Positions 53,855-63,939 of a DNA stretch of 64,000 nucleotides are shown piece by piece; positions within the stretch are counted from its first letter, which is position 1; every line of letters starts with the position of its first letter. The DNA lies in the NCBI RefSeq assembly GCF_002135375.1, contig NZ_NEGH01000012.1:1-64000 (forward strand). Direction: 5' to 3'. Below the pieces are notes generated by a model that did no database searches, had not been told where the DNA came from, and saw only the letters and a program-made list of their open reading frames with translations. Position numbers and translations under genes: made by a program. The DNA comes from Acinetobacter sp. ANC 4558 (GTDB taxonomy: Bacteria > Pseudomonadota > Gammaproteobacteria > Pseudomonadales > Moraxellaceae).

Positions 53855-55090
53855 ATGAAGTTAGAACTACTGACCATCGGCCCAGAAACAGAAAAATTGA
53901 GAGCTTGTCAGCTTTCATTATTATTGGGTGTATATACGCAGAATAATCAAATTGCTCATTTTTTAAAAATGGCATGTAATCTTTTAAAAATTGATAAAGG
54001 CATTTTTGTATTTGAAGAAGAGCCTTATGGTTGGCATTTTTCACAAAATGTTTGTAGTGCTTTTGCTAGAAAAACATATCAACGATTTCAAAGTCATTTT
54101 TCTGATCAATTTTATATTGATATTGATCATCCTAATTATAATGCAACCTCAAATATTTTAAACGCAATGGGGATTAAACATAATCGTTATGTTGCGATCA
54201 GCCTTATTTATCAAAATAAAACGATAGGGTATGTGGTATTTTTTGATGAACAAAATATCGATTACCAGCGAAATTATCTTTGTATTGTGCATGAGTTGAT
54301 TCAGAATTTATTATCAATCTTAAACTTACGTATAGAAAATGCAGAATTAAAAGAAGCATACGAACAAGAGTCTGCACTTAATTTTAGCAAAACCAAGTTT
54401 TTTCAAGTTATTGCACACGATTTAAGAGCGCCATTTCATGGCTTATTGGGATTTTCTGAAGTTCTGGCTAGAGAGCGAAATTTACTGACTGAAGAAAACA
54501 TTGATGAAATTAGCCATTATTTATTTGATACGGCACAGTCTACTTATAATTTATTAGAAAGCTTATTAAATTGGGCAATGGCAGAAGGTGGACGGTTTAT
54601 TTGTCATCCAATTAATTTTGATATTTTTCAGTCGGGACAGATTGTAACTGAAGTCTTGGGTGGTTTAGCAATCAATAAAAATATTAAGCTCATTAATCAA
54701 ATTAAGGTCAATACAAAAGTATATGCAGACATTAATATGATTACATCTGTGATTCAAAACTTAGTGTCTAATGCACTGAAATTTACCCCGACAGATGGTT
54801 CTGGTGTGGTAACACTTCAAGCGGAACAAACAGAAGATCAAGTTTATTTTTATTTACACGATACGGGAATGGGAATTTCCGAAGCGCAAATTTCAGCTTT
54901 ATTTGAGCCAAATTTAACTGTAAGTATTCGAGGTACTCGCGGTGAAAAAGGTGCTGGATTAGGTTTAGTTTTATGTAAACGTTTTATTGACCTAAATAAA
55001 GGGACAATTTCAGTGACCTCAGAAGAAGGGAAAGGAACGACATTTAAAGTCAGCTTGCCTAAAGAAAAAGTAGTGACAAAGTTAAAATGA
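53855..55090 (+). CDS. Soluble sensor histidine kinase with N-terminal GAF-like region
   Basis: A 411-residue kinase with no signal peptide and no membrane segment, so it acts in the cytoplasm. Residues about 30-155 have GAF-like character (FLKMACNLLKIDKGIFVFEEE, YVAISLIYQNKTIGYVVFFDE). After a short linker comes HisKA with His188 in FFQVIAHDLRAPFHGLLGFSE, and HATPase_c (SVIQNLVSNALKFTPTD, DTGMGIS, GAGLGLVLCKRFI). GAGGGAG lies upstream of ATG 53855. No response regulator is beside it: the next gene is glnE, and the signal and partner are unknown. Confidence 0.86.
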   Translation: MKLELLTIGPETEKLRACQLSLLLGVYTQNNQIAHFLKMACNLLKIDKGIFVFEEEPYGWHFSQNVCSAFARKTYQRFQSHFSDQFYIDIDHPNYNATSNILNAMGIKHNRYVAISLIYQNKTIGYVVFFDEQNIDYQRNYLCIVHELIQNLLSILNLRIENAELKEAYEQESALNFSKTKFFQVIAHDLRAPFHGLLGFSEVLARERNLLTEENIDEISHYLFDTAQSTYNLLESLLNWAMAEGGRFICHPINFDIFQSGQIVTEVLGGLAINKNIKLINQIKVNTKVYADINMITSVIQNLVSNALKFTPTDGSGVVTLQAEQTEDQVYFYLHDTGMGISEAQISALFEPNLTVSIRGTRGEKGAGLGLVLCKRFIDLNKGTISVTSEEGKGTTFKVSLPKEKVVTKLK

Positions 55091-55176
55091 AATTTTGAGA
55101 TTTAATTTTTTCCAAAAAATAACATGAGCTGTTATAACTATATTGATAATGGAAATATGATGCTTTAGGCTTAGAA

Positions 55177-57936
55177 ATGAATTTAGATCAGTTGCATAAA
55201 ACATTAGTTGCTAGTCAGTATGCAGAACAGATATTAGAAAAACATAAATCTCTATTAGAAGAAGATTATGCAAAAGACCAATTTTCAAATACATTAAATA
55301 AAAAATCACTAAGTAACATTATTGAGTATGAACTGTGCAATATTCAAAATGAAGCAGAGTGGATGCAAATCATCCGAATTTTAAGAGCACGTTTGATGTT
55401 TCGGTGGATTTGGCAAGATGCTAATCAATTGACCAATGTCATTCAATTAACACAAGAATTATCAGATTTTGCAGATTTAGCAGTGATTGCTGCTAAGAAC
55501 TTTGCTTTAACACCGTTAATTACAAAGTACGGTGAACCACTGAGTTATGCTGGAAAAGCTCAAGATTTAATTGTGATTGCAATGGGAAAGCATGGTGCTC
55601 AAGAATTAAACTTATCAAGTGATATTGATTTAATTTTTGCATTTGATGAGCAAGGAGAAACCAACGGTAGAAAGTGTATTGATGTACAACAGTTTTGTAT
55701 TCTTTGGGGGCAAAAACTGATTTACTTGCTTGATCATATCACATCTGATGGTTTCGTATTTCGAGTTGATATGCGCTTGCGTCCTTGGGGAGATGGATCA
55801 GCGCTTGCGATTAGCCATGTTGCATTAGAAAAATATTTAAGTCAGCATGGTCGTGAATGGGAACGTTATGCATGGATTAAAGCACGTGCTGTTACAGGTG
55901 GAAAAGAAGGGCAAGAATTATTACACATGACTCGACCTTTTGTGTTTCGAAAATATGTGGATTACACCGCTTTTGAAGCAATGCGTGAAATGAAAACCAT
56001 GATTGAACGAGAGGTTCTACGTCGCAATATTGAAGATGATATCAAATTGGGTTCGGGTGGAATTCGTGAAGTTGAATTTATTGTTCAAGTATTTCAATTG
56101 ATTTATGGTGGAGCAAAATTAGAATTACAAGATCGTAAGTGTTTAGTCAGTCTACATCATTTAGGTGAGGCTGAGTTATTAGATCAAGCGGCAGTCATTG
56201 AATTAGAAGATGCATATTTATTCTTAAGACGTGTTGAACATGCAATCCAAGCATTGAATGATCAGCAAACACAGTCTTTACCTACAGAACCAGATTTGCG
56301 ACAACGCATGGTCGATACGTTAGGATATGGTTCGTGGGATGAGTTTTTAAGTGTATTAAATGAAAAACGTAAGAAAGTAACCTATCAGTTTGAACACTTA
56401 ATTAAAGAAAAAGATATTGATCCTTTGGTCGACAGTTTTACCCAATTGGAAAAAAAATTGGATGAAGTTTTAGATGATAATGCCAAGAATCTTATTCATG
56501 AATTTTGGCATGGACATGCTTTAAAAAAATTACCAGCAAAAGCTGTACAACGATTAAAAATGTTTTGGCCACATTTAATTGAAGCAATTTTACAATCAAA
56601 TAAACCACAAATTGCCTTAATGCGTTTGATGCCTTTAGTTGAATCAGTCATGCGTCGTACGGTTTATTTAGTGATGTTAATTGAAAGTAAAGGTGCATTG
56701 CAGCGTCTGGTCAAAATGGCAACGGTTAGTCCGTGGATTTGTGAAGAACTAACACATTATCCTGTTTTATTAGATGAATTTTTATCTATGGATTTTGAGC
56801 TACCTAAACGTCAAGATCTTGAGGACTCTTTACGACAACAATTGCTACGTATTGAAATTGATCAAGTTGAAGATCAATTGCGCGTACTTCGCTTATTCAA
56901 AAAATCTAATGTGTTGACAGTGGCTGCCAGTGATGTGTTGGCGGAAAGTTCGTTAATGAAAGTATCGGATGCATTGACTGATATTGCTGAAGTATCTGTG
57001 CAGGCAACGTTGAATTTAGCGTATCAAATTACAGCAAAAAAACATGGTTATCCATTAGATATGGAGGGACAACAATGTTCTCTTGATCATTTAGCATTTG
57101 CTGTGATTGGATATGGAAAAGTCGGTGGGATAGAGCTTGGGTATGGTTCAGATTTAGATTTAGTATTTATTCATTATATGGATGAACAAGCAGATACCAA
57201 TGGTCAAAAACAAATTAGTGGCTTTGAGTTTGCGATGCGTGTGGCACAAAAATTCATCTCATTAATGACGACACAAACTTTAGATGGTCGTGTATATGAA
57301 GTTGATACACGGTTACGGCCATCAGGTGAAGCGGGTTTATTGGTAACCAGTCTAAAAGCCTTTGAACAATATCAATTAAAAAGTGCATGGATGTGGGAGC
57401 ATCAAGCATTGGTACGTGCTAGAACTATTGCTGGGCAAAAAAGTTTGTGTGAAAAATTTGAAGCTCTTCGATGTAAAATTTTAACGATGCCACGCCAAGA
57501 AGCTTTAGTGAAAGAAGAAGTATTAAAAATGCGTCAAAAAATGAAAGACCATCTCGGTTCGTCGAAAGAACAGAAAAAAGAAGGAATATTTCATTTAAAA
57601 CAGGATGCAGGTGGTATCGTTGATATCGAATTTATGGCACAGTATATGGTATTGGCATGGAGTGGGTCGAATTCAGATCTCGCCCATTACTCCGACAACG
57701 TAAGAATCCTTGAGGATGCCGCAAAAGCGAATTGCTTATCCAGCAGCGATGCGACAGCATTGATTCAAGCTTATCTTACAGAACGCGCCGAGAGCCACCG
57801 TTTAGCCCTTGCAAATCAATCCATGCAAGTGAGTGCTTCGGACTGGCATGATACCCGAGTGGTCGTTTGTAAGTTGTGGCAAAGATTAATAGATCCAAAT
57901 GCAGAATTTGCTTTGGATAAAAATGACTGTGTATAA
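55177..57936 (+). CDS. glnE: Bifunctional glutamine synthetase adenylyltransferase/adenylyl-removing enzyme
   Basis: A 919-residue enzyme that controls glutamine synthetase by adding or removing AMP, in answer to PII and glutamine. It has two nucleotidyltransferase domains: the N-terminal one with GKHGAQELNLSSDIDLIFAFDEQG and the C-terminal one with GYGKVGGIELGYGSDLDLVFIHYMDEQ, each with the G-S-D-x-D-L catalytic pair. Length is in the usual range of about 900-950. ilvE follows after 18 bp, the glnE-ilvE order found in Acinetobacter next to the outer-core locus. Confidence 0.95.
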   Translation: MNLDQLHKTLVASQYAEQILEKHKSLLEEDYAKDQFSNTLNKKSLSNIIEYELCNIQNEAEWMQIIRILRARLMFRWIWQDANQLTNVIQLTQELSDFADLAVIAAKNFALTPLITKYGEPLSYAGKAQDLIVIAMGKHGAQELNLSSDIDLIFAFDEQGETNGRKCIDVQQFCILWGQKLIYLLDHITSDGFVFRVDMRLRPWGDGSALAISHVALEKYLSQHGREWERYAWIKARAVTGGKEGQELLHMTRPFVFRKYVDYTAFEAMREMKTMIEREVLRRNIEDDIKLGSGGIREVEFIVQVFQLIYGGAKLELQDRKCLVSLHHLGEAELLDQAAVIELEDAYLFLRRVEHAIQALNDQQTQSLPTEPDLRQRMVDTLGYGSWDEFLSVLNEKRKKVTYQFEHLIKEKDIDPLVDSFTQLEKKLDEVLDDNAKNLIHEFWHGHALKKLPAKAVQRLKMFWPHLIEAILQSNKPQIALMRLMPLVESVMRRTVYLVMLIESKGALQRLVKMATVSPWICEELTHYPVLLDEFLSMDFELPKRQDLEDSLRQQLLRIEIDQVEDQLRVLRLFKKSNVLTVAASDVLAESSLMKVSDALTDIAEVSVQATLNLAYQITAKKHGYPLDMEGQQCSLDHLAFAVIGYGKVGGIELGYGSDLDLVFIHYMDEQADTNGQKQISGFEFAMRVAQKFISLMTTQTLDGRVYEVDTRLRPSGEAGLLVTSLKAFEQYQLKSAWMWEHQALVRARTIAGQKSLCEKFEALRCKILTMPRQEALVKEEVLKMRQKMKDHLGSSKEQKKEGIFHLKQDAGGIVDIEFMAQYMVLAWSGSNSDLAHYSDNVRILEDAAKANCLSSSDATALIQAYLTERAESHRLALANQSMQVSASDWHDTRVVVCKLWQRLIDPNAEFALDKNDCV

Positions 57937-57954
57937 AAATTTGGAGTGTGCGCC

Positions 57955-58881
57955 ATGAATTTGGCTGATCGTGATGGTTTTATTTGGCAAGATGGGCAAT
58001 TAGTTGATTGGCGTGAGGCAAAAACTCACGTATTAACACATACTTTACACTATAGTATGGGTGTGTTTGAGGGCGTCCGTGCTTACGAAACTCCGAATGG
58101 AACTGCGATTTTTCGTTTAAAAGAACATACAAAACGTTTATTAAATTCTGCAAAAATTTATCAAATGAAAGTTCCATTTGATCAAGCCGTATTAGAACAA
58201 GCACAAATTGATGTTGTTCGTGAAAATAAATTAGCATCTTGTTATTTACGTCCAATTATTTTTATTGGTTCAGAAAAGCTTGGTATTGCTGCAACAGATA
58301 ATACGATTCATGCTGTGGTTGCAGCATGGAGTTGGGGTGCTTACCTTGGCGAAGAAGCAATGGCAAAGGGTATTCGCGTTAAAACTTCATCATTTACACA
58401 CCATCACCCGAACGTGACCATGTGTAAAGCAAAAGCATCAGGTAACTATACCTTATCTATCCTTGCACATCAGGAAGTTGCACATTCAGGTTATGATGAA
58501 GCAATGTTATTGGATCCACAAGGTTATGTATGCCAAGGTTCAGGTGAAAACGTATTCTTAGTACGTGACGGTGTGATTCATACTCCAGATGTTGCTGGTG
58601 GCGCGCTGGATGGAATTACACGTCAAACCGTTATTACGATTGCAAAAGACTTAGGATATGAAGTTATTGAGCGCCGTATTACCCGTGATGAGTTTTATAT
58701 TGCAGATGAAGCATTCTTTACGGGTACTGCTGCTGAAGTTACGCCAATTCGTGAGTATGATGATCGTCAAATTGGTGAAGGTTGTCGTGGTCCAATTACG
58801 ACACAAATTCAAAAAGCATATTTTGATGCCGTACAAGGCAAAGATCCTAAATATGCACATTGGTTAACTTATGTAAAATAA
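57955..58881 (+). CDS. ilvE: Branched-chain amino acid aminotransferase
   Basis: A 308-residue class IV PLP aminotransferase acting in the last step of Val, Leu and Ile synthesis. NLADRDGFIWQDGQLVDWREAKTHVLTHTLHYSMGVFEGVRAYET is the family start; the PLP lysine is in NVTMCKAKASGNYTLS, and QGSGENVFLVRDG and FFTGTAAEVTPIREYDDRQIGEG follow. ATG 57955 has GGAG 9 bases upstream; the GTG at 57946 lies inside that site. In Acinetobacter the gene borders the lipooligosaccharide outer-core locus. Confidence 0.96.
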   Translation: MNLADRDGFIWQDGQLVDWREAKTHVLTHTLHYSMGVFEGVRAYETPNGTAIFRLKEHTKRLLNSAKIYQMKVPFDQAVLEQAQIDVVRENKLASCYLRPIIFIGSEKLGIAATDNTIHAVVAAWSWGAYLGEEAMAKGIRVKTSSFTHHHPNVTMCKAKASGNYTLSILAHQEVAHSGYDEAMLLDPQGYVCQGSGENVFLVRDGVIHTPDVAGGALDGITRQTVITIAKDLGYEVIERRITRDEFYIADEAFFTGTAAEVTPIREYDDRQIGEGCRGPITTQIQKAYFDAVQGKDPKYAHWLTYVK

Positions 58882-58894
58882 GTGATTTGAGAAT

Positions 58895-58925
58895 AAAAAA
58901 GCATTGCCAAGAGCAATGCTTTTTT
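58895..58925. terminator. Bidirectional terminator, ilvE / deacetylase gene
   Basis: AAAAAAGCATTGC (58895-58907) pairs perfectly with GCAATGCTTTTTT (58913-58925), between convergent genes. Confidence 0.92.
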
Positions 58926-58957
58926 ATTGTAAGTTTTAGAATGATTCTTCAATATTT

Positions 58958-59866
58958 TTAATCAAGTGTTTTGATCTCATAGCTTTTGTACTCTTTACCT
59001 ACCCATTGCATATGGTGGGGGTCATCATTGCGTTTATAACCATTACGTTCTAATTCATCCGCAATAATTCGCCAAGTTTCAAAACTAACATGTTTGTCTT
59101 CGCCTTCTAAATTGATGACTTTTTCTTGAATGAAATAGGTTAAATAACCATGTAATGATTTATCTTGAACAGAAATTTGAGTATAAATTTCTTTAAATAT
59201 TTCAGATGTTGCTTTATGGTCTTTGTGATCGCCAGGGTTGCGATCATAACTTTCATCCATAATATAAAAAGCTGCACTTTGAGCACCTATATTTTCATAT
59301 TCAATCAGCTCTAATAAAGAAGTTTGGATGTCTTGCTTACGATAGGCTTGATGATGTGCTAAGTCATAAATTTCTTGGCTATTCTGATGGATTAAGTCAT
59401 TTAGAGAAGTTGTTTTGTCAGCATCTGTTAAACGAAAATTATAAAGGATAATTGAAGCTCCTAAAGTAATTTTGGTCATTTTTCGATGGTTTACCGTGAT
59501 TTCACTTTCATGAGCGAGATTGCGATTCTTATTCCAATAAGAAATTGCTAAAGTATGTGCCTGTTCACGTGCTTTCCACCAAGTAATTTCACGAAATATT
59601 TTTTTTCTATTTTTCCGATTTGCATCTCCTGCAGAAAGGACTATAAATATTTTTTTATTTTCAGGCTGTTCTAAAATTTGATGACGTGCTTCACGTCCCA
59701 TAAAAAGCTCAATATCATCTGGATGTGCGACAATAAAAAAAGAATTATGAGGGCTTTTTAATGATTGAGGTTCAGGGGATTGCTGATTATTTGTTTTTGA
59801 TGGTGAAGATATTCGATAGCCTAAAGTGAAAATATAACGAAATAAGCAAAGTAAAAAATTTTTCAT
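58958..59866 (-). CDS. PIG-L family deacetylase (LmbE-like), outer-core locus
   Basis: A 302-residue protein with an N-terminal hydrophobic segment (MKNFLLCLFRYIFTLGYRIS) and a PIG-L/LmbE domain: the zinc-binding FFIVAHPDDIELFMG near residue 40, the sugar-binding SAGDANRKNRKKIF, and the later DHKDHKATSE. Such enzymes remove N-acetyl from sugars such as GlcNAc; here the target is probably a core sugar, since polysaccharide deacetylase genes (pda) are typical members of Acinetobacter OC loci. ATG 59866 follows GGATC; the ORF start at 59989 adds a non-family stretch and I reject it. It is divergent from the glycosyltransferase genes. Confidence 0.8.
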   Translation of the reverse strand: MKNFLLCLFRYIFTLGYRISSPSKTNNQQSPEPQSLKSPHNSFFIVAHPDDIELFMGREARHQILEQPENKKIFIVLSAGDANRKNRKKIFREITWWKAREQAHTLAISYWNKNRNLAHESEITVNHRKMTKITLGASIILYNFRLTDADKTTSLNDLIHQNSQEIYDLAHHQAYRKQDIQTSLLELIEYENIGAQSAAFYIMDESYDRNPGDHKDHKATSEIFKEIYTQISVQDKSLHGYLTYFIQEKVINLEGEDKHVSFETWRIIADELERNGYKRNDDPHHMQWVGKEYKSYEIKTLD

Positions 59867-60067
59867 TGAAAGATCCAAATAAGGCATAAGCCATGAAAAT
59901 CGCATGTTGAAATTATGCCTGATCTTAAAGAAAAATAAACATGAGATTTGATAAGGAGTCAATGAAGTAATTATTTCCCTGTAAGTCATGTGGGTTTATT
60001 GGGTAGAGCATGACGAAGACTAGGTTATTGTGTATTATAGAATAATAAAACAAAGGGTCGAAGCGTT

Positions 60068-60832
60068 ATGAGCCATGAAAGTATTCAGCCAGATTCAGTT
60101 GATACTGAATCGCAAAATATTGTCCTATGTATGAAATGGGGGACGAAATACGGTGCTGAGTATGTGAATCGACTCTATAATATGGTGAAACGTCATACAA
60201 CCGTAGCATTTAAAATGGTGTGTTTGACCGATCGTACTGAAGGAATTAATCCTGAAGTGCAATGTTTTCCAATTCCGCCCTTAGCATTACCTGAAGGAAG
60301 TCCAGAGCGTGGTTGGAATAAACTTTCTACTTTTGAGCCAGATTTATACGGCCTAAAAGGAAATGCATTATTTTTAGATCTAGATGTTGTTATTGTAGAT
60401 AATATCGATGGATTCTTTACCCATCCCGGTGAATTTTTAGTTATTCATGATTGGAAGCGACCTTGGCGTATTACTGGAAATAGTTCAGTTTATCGGTTTA
60501 AGCTAGGTGCTTTTCCAGGACTTATGCCATATTTTCGTGAACATTTTGATGAGATACGTGAAAAGTTTCGTAATGAACAAGCGTATTTGTCTTGGTATGT
60601 CGATCAAGAGAAAAAATTACAATATTGGCCTGATAGTTGGTGTAAAAGTTATAAATATCATTGTTTACAAAAAATTCCTTTGGCATTTATAAAACCACCA
60701 GTAAAGCCTAAAGATGTCAAAATTATTATTTTCCATGGCGAAATTAATCCACCTGATGCAATTCATGGTGGTGGTGGTAAGTGGTATCGTTATGTATTAC
60801 CTTCAGATTGGATTAAAGATGCTTGGCAATAA
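60068..60832 (+). CDS. Glycosyltransferase-like protein, outer-core locus
   Basis: A 254-residue cytoplasmic protein. It has the DxD-type nucleotide-sugar site in GNALFLDLDVVIVDNIDGFF (D-L-D), preceded by FKMVCLTDRTEGI and CFPIPPLALPEGSPERGWNKLSTF, and FHGEINPPDAIHGGGGKWYRYVLP near the end. It resembles proteins of the GT8-like/A-fold group found in LPS loci, but the linkage formed is unknown. It starts the plus-strand set, 18 bp before the Stealth gene, and is probably cotranscribed with the next genes. Confidence 0.75.
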   Translation: MSHESIQPDSVDTESQNIVLCMKWGTKYGAEYVNRLYNMVKRHTTVAFKMVCLTDRTEGINPEVQCFPIPPLALPEGSPERGWNKLSTFEPDLYGLKGNALFLDLDVVIVDNIDGFFTHPGEFLVIHDWKRPWRITGNSSVYRFKLGAFPGLMPYFREHFDEIREKFRNEQAYLSWYVDQEKKLQYWPDSWCKSYKYHCLQKIPLAFIKPPVKPKDVKIIIFHGEINPPDAIHGGGGKWYRYVLPSDWIKDAWQ

Positions 60833-60850
60833 GGCTAGAGAAAATCAACA

Positions 60851-61846
60851 ATGAATTATTCTAAGCAAGCAATAGATATTGTCATCACTTGGGTTGATGG
60901 TGGTGATGTAGAGTTACAAAAAAAACGTCAAGCTTACTTAACAGAAGTCATTGCCTCTGATGCATCTAGTACGACACGTTTTGCAAGTAATAATGAAATA
61001 TATTTTGCAATTGCATCGGTACTTAAATATATGCCCGATGCTGGTACAATTTATATTGTGACAGATCAGCAACAGCCAGAATTTTTAGCACGATTTGCTG
61101 AAGAAAAAATTTGTACTGAAGATAAAATTCAAGTTATTGATCATCAAATTTTATTTAAAAATTATGAGCACTATTTACCTACATTTAATTCCTTAACGAT
61201 TGAAGCCATGTTATGGAATATTCCTAAGTTATCTTCTGAATTTATATATTTAAATGACGATGTATTTTTTAATGCACCTGTAAACCCAACAGGTTGCTTT
61301 GAAAATGATCAGGTTGTTGTATATGGACATTGGAAGAAAACGGCATTGATTAAAGCCAAATACAAATTTCGTAAGTGGCTAAATCGTCTTAATAATAAAA
61401 AATTACAGCCACGATTTAGCATTGCACAAATGTTAAGTGCTGAAATGCTTGGACTTAATCAATATTATGCGTTGGATCATCGTCCACATTTTGTAAAAAC
61501 TGATTTGTTACAAACATATTTTCAGAAAAATGCGAATATTTTAGATGCGCAATTAGCGCATAAGTTTAGACATATCGACCAGTTTTTACCGACAGCACTG
61601 GCAAATCATTTAGCCATTCAGCAAAACAAAGCCATATTAAAATCAGATATTCCAATTGCCTATGTTAAACCAAATGATGATGTAGACGCCTTTATTCAGA
61701 AATTACAAGACAGTTCGATTCAATATGGCTGTATTCAAAGTTTAGATATGATGAGTGAAGCTCAACAAAATAATATTCATCAAGCGATGACAAATAAATT
61801 TAAGAATTATCTACCGCAAGTCATTCAAAATGGAGCAATAAAATGA
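60851..61846 (+). CDS. Stealth-type sugar-phosphate transferase
   Basis: A 331-residue Stealth-family protein of the capsular polysaccharide phosphotransferase group. CR1 is near the start (AIDIVITWVDGGDVEL, the DxVxTWVDGxD signature). CR2 is SNNEIYFAIASVLKYMPDAGTIYIVTDQQ with PTFNSLTIEAMLWNIPKLSSEFIYLNDDVFF. CR3 and CR4 follow (YALDHRPHFVKTDLL, HKFRHIDQFLPTALANHLA). Members transfer hexose-1-phosphate, as in meningococcal capsule polymerases and human GNPTAB. In a core locus it may add a phosphodiester-linked sugar to the lipooligosaccharide. The stop overlaps the next gene (ATGA). Confidence 0.85.
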   Translation: MNYSKQAIDIVITWVDGGDVELQKKRQAYLTEVIASDASSTTRFASNNEIYFAIASVLKYMPDAGTIYIVTDQQQPEFLARFAEEKICTEDKIQVIDHQILFKNYEHYLPTFNSLTIEAMLWNIPKLSSEFIYLNDDVFFNAPVNPTGCFENDQVVVYGHWKKTALIKAKYKFRKWLNRLNNKKLQPRFSIAQMLSAEMLGLNQYYALDHRPHFVKTDLLQTYFQKNANILDAQLAHKFRHIDQFLPTALANHLAIQQNKAILKSDIPIAYVKPNDDVDAFIQKLQDSSIQYGCIQSLDMMSEAQQNNIHQAMTNKFKNYLPQVIQNGAIK

Positions 61847-62613
61847 AAGTTGAAGCATATCTGATTAATCTTGATGGAAGTCATGAGCGATTAGAAACTG
61901 CAAGCAAGCAATTGGCTGTGCAAGGCTTTTCATTTGAGCGTTTTCCTGCATTTGATGGCCGTGGTAAAGCTTTATCAGAATTTAAAGAATATAATGACGA
62001 AAAGTCTGTTGAGGTAATGGGGCGTAGTTTAATTAGTTCTGAACTTGGTTGTTATAAAAGTCATTTAGGGTGTCTTGAAAAATTTTTAGCGACTCAGGCA
62101 GATTATTTAATTGTGCTAGAAGATGATATACAAATTATTGATGATCAATTTAAAGTTACCATTGATGCCATGTTAAATTGGTTGTATGAGCATCCTGAAA
62201 TTGACTGGTATGCAATGAATTTAGGGGCTAAAAAAAATAAACTTTCCAAAACTGTATTTAGTTTTGCGGGGAGAGATTTAGTTAAAGCTTATTATTATCC
62301 AATTCGATTCATTGGGACGATTTGGACAAAAAAAGGCGCACAAGAATTTTTAAATCATGCTGCACATGAAATGTATATGCCTATCGATAATCTAGCACAA
62401 ACATGGCTTTCAAAAAATGGGAAAGGTTTATCTGTTTGGCTTCCATTGGTTAAGCCAAATGGTTCAGATAGTGATATTGATGGTGCCGATGCAACACATA
62501 GTATTCGTCGGAATGATAAATCAGGTCGACAATTGAGTTATGGATTAAAAAAGCAAACGCGTATGTGGCGTGATCGAATGTATGCATTTACAAACTTAGT
62601 TCGCGGTAAATAG
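61843..62613 (+). CDS. GT25 family glycosyltransferase
   Basis: A 256-residue LOS/LPS glycosyltransferase of family 25. It starts KVEAYLINLDGSHERLETASKQLAVQG, then ELGCYKSHLGCLEKFLATQADYLIVLEDDIQI, which holds the conserved ExDxD-type EDD, and NLAQTWLSKNGKGLSVW near the C-terminus. Members often form beta-1,4 or beta-1,3 galactose or glucose linkages in outer core. It overlaps the Stealth gene by 4 bp, so translation is coupled. Confidence 0.85.
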   Translation: MKVEAYLINLDGSHERLETASKQLAVQGFSFERFPAFDGRGKALSEFKEYNDEKSVEVMGRSLISSELGCYKSHLGCLEKFLATQADYLIVLEDDIQIIDDQFKVTIDAMLNWLYEHPEIDWYAMNLGAKKNKLSKTVFSFAGRDLVKAYYYPIRFIGTIWTKKGAQEFLNHAAHEMYMPIDNLAQTWLSKNGKGLSVWLPLVKPNGSDSDIDGADATHSIRRNDKSGRQLSYGLKKQTRMWRDRMYAFTNLVRGK

Positions 62614-62646
62614 ACTTTTATATCTTTTATATTGAGATGATACATA

Positions 62647-63561
62647 ATGAAAATTTTTAAAAAAATATATTATTCACTTCAATATCATTATATGTTTGCA
62701 ACTCAAAAAAGAGATAAAAATATTGAAGCGGATAATCGAGCAGGGTTAATTAGTTTTCGACCACGCGAGATTTCACATATCGAATTACCTAAAAATATAT
62801 GGCTTTATTGGGATGGTGAAATCCCTGAACTTGTTTCACGTTGTATTCAAGTCATTAAAGATAAAAATCCTGCTTTTAAAGTCACGGTTTTAAATGCTGA
62901 AAATTTAGAACAATTCTGTGATACCCAATATTGTAATATTCAAGGAATTGCTTTACAGCATAAAACAGATTTAGTTCGATTGAATTTACTTTATAAATTT
63001 GGGGGAATTTGGTTAGATGCCAGTACAATACTTAACCGAGATTTAAATTGGATTGAGGCATTAATGCATGAATATCAGGCTGAGCTATTCTCCTATTATA
63101 GAAAAAATAATACAACTGTTTTGGAATATCCAGTCATTGAAAATTGGCTATTAGCATCTGTAAAAGGAAATATTTTTATAAAACAATGGTTAGATGAATT
63201 ATTAAAAGCAAATCAAATGGGTGCAAAAAATTATATTCAAGACCTTAAAAACAATGAAAAAAATGCACAAGAATTATTTCAACACATTGGAAATATTGAG
63301 TATTTATTTGCTTATGTCGCTTGTCAAAAAGTCATGAGAGAAGATCAACCTAATTTGGTTGTATTAGACTGTGATGAAAATGCATTAATGTATCAGGTTA
63401 AAGATCGTTGGGTGAAAGAGAAGATACTCATTGATTTAGCGGTAAATTTTAGACCTGTGTCAGAACCTTATCTTATTAAGCTTGCAAGAAAAGAACGTAA
63501 TTATTTGTATAAATACTACAATCAACGGAAGTATTTACAAGGTTCTTTTTTAGATTTTTAA
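62647..63561 (+). CDS. Glycosyltransferase, GT32-like (DXD sugar-binding)
   Basis: A 304-residue protein with the Gly_transf_sug region: PKNIWLYWDGEIPELVSRCIQVIKDKNPAFKV followed by ALQHKTDLVRLNLLYKFGGIWLDASTILNRDLNW, the D-A-S variant of the DxD motif with the GGIWLD signature. It shares these features with capsular polysaccharide synthesis glycosyltransferases of the GT32 type. The C-terminal KRE-rich tail looks peripheral to the membrane. It is 33 bp after the GT25 gene and probably closes this transcript. Confidence 0.8.
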   Translation: MKIFKKIYYSLQYHYMFATQKRDKNIEADNRAGLISFRPREISHIELPKNIWLYWDGEIPELVSRCIQVIKDKNPAFKVTVLNAENLEQFCDTQYCNIQGIALQHKTDLVRLNLLYKFGGIWLDASTILNRDLNWIEALMHEYQAELFSYYRKNNTTVLEYPVIENWLLASVKGNIFIKQWLDELLKANQMGAKNYIQDLKNNEKNAQELFQHIGNIEYLFAYVACQKVMREDQPNLVVLDCDENALMYQVKDRWVKEKILIDLAVNFRPVSEPYLIKLARKERNYLYKYYNQRKYLQGSFLDF

Positions 63562-63939
63562 AGTGCGAATAAACATTTATTCTATTGCTTCTTTTTTATA
63601 AATATTATTCATTAATAATAGATTATATCAATTTTGAAAGTAACTTTTTAATATTGAATGCTAATAGATAAATGTTGAGATTTTCTATATATAAATGAAT
63701 ATCATAGATAAGATTAATATGTTTTTGTAGTACATGTTTATTTTTTTGTATAATTTTTATTAATTTATTGGGGGAGTAATTATTAAGTCCATATAGCATA
63801 AAACTACATTAATCTTAAAGGTTCGATTAATAATATTGAATTGAAGTCATTTGTTTTGATTGAGAGGTAATAGTTTATAACAAAACTCTATGTTATTATT
63901 ATAAAAATGCTTGGTAAGTAGTAGTGGTATAAACGTTAC
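63562..63939. other. AT-rich intergenic region in the outer-core locus
   Basis: 378 bp, AT-rich. GAATAA-ACAT-TTATTC (63567-63582) followed by a T-rich stretch may be a weak terminator of the preceding operon. No ORF is convincing until ATG 63940. Confidence 0.45.

Noticed and set aside
58980..59100. Possible gene start for the deacetylase at 59989
   Set aside because: The added stretch is outside the PIG-L family pattern and has no better ribosome site than 59866.
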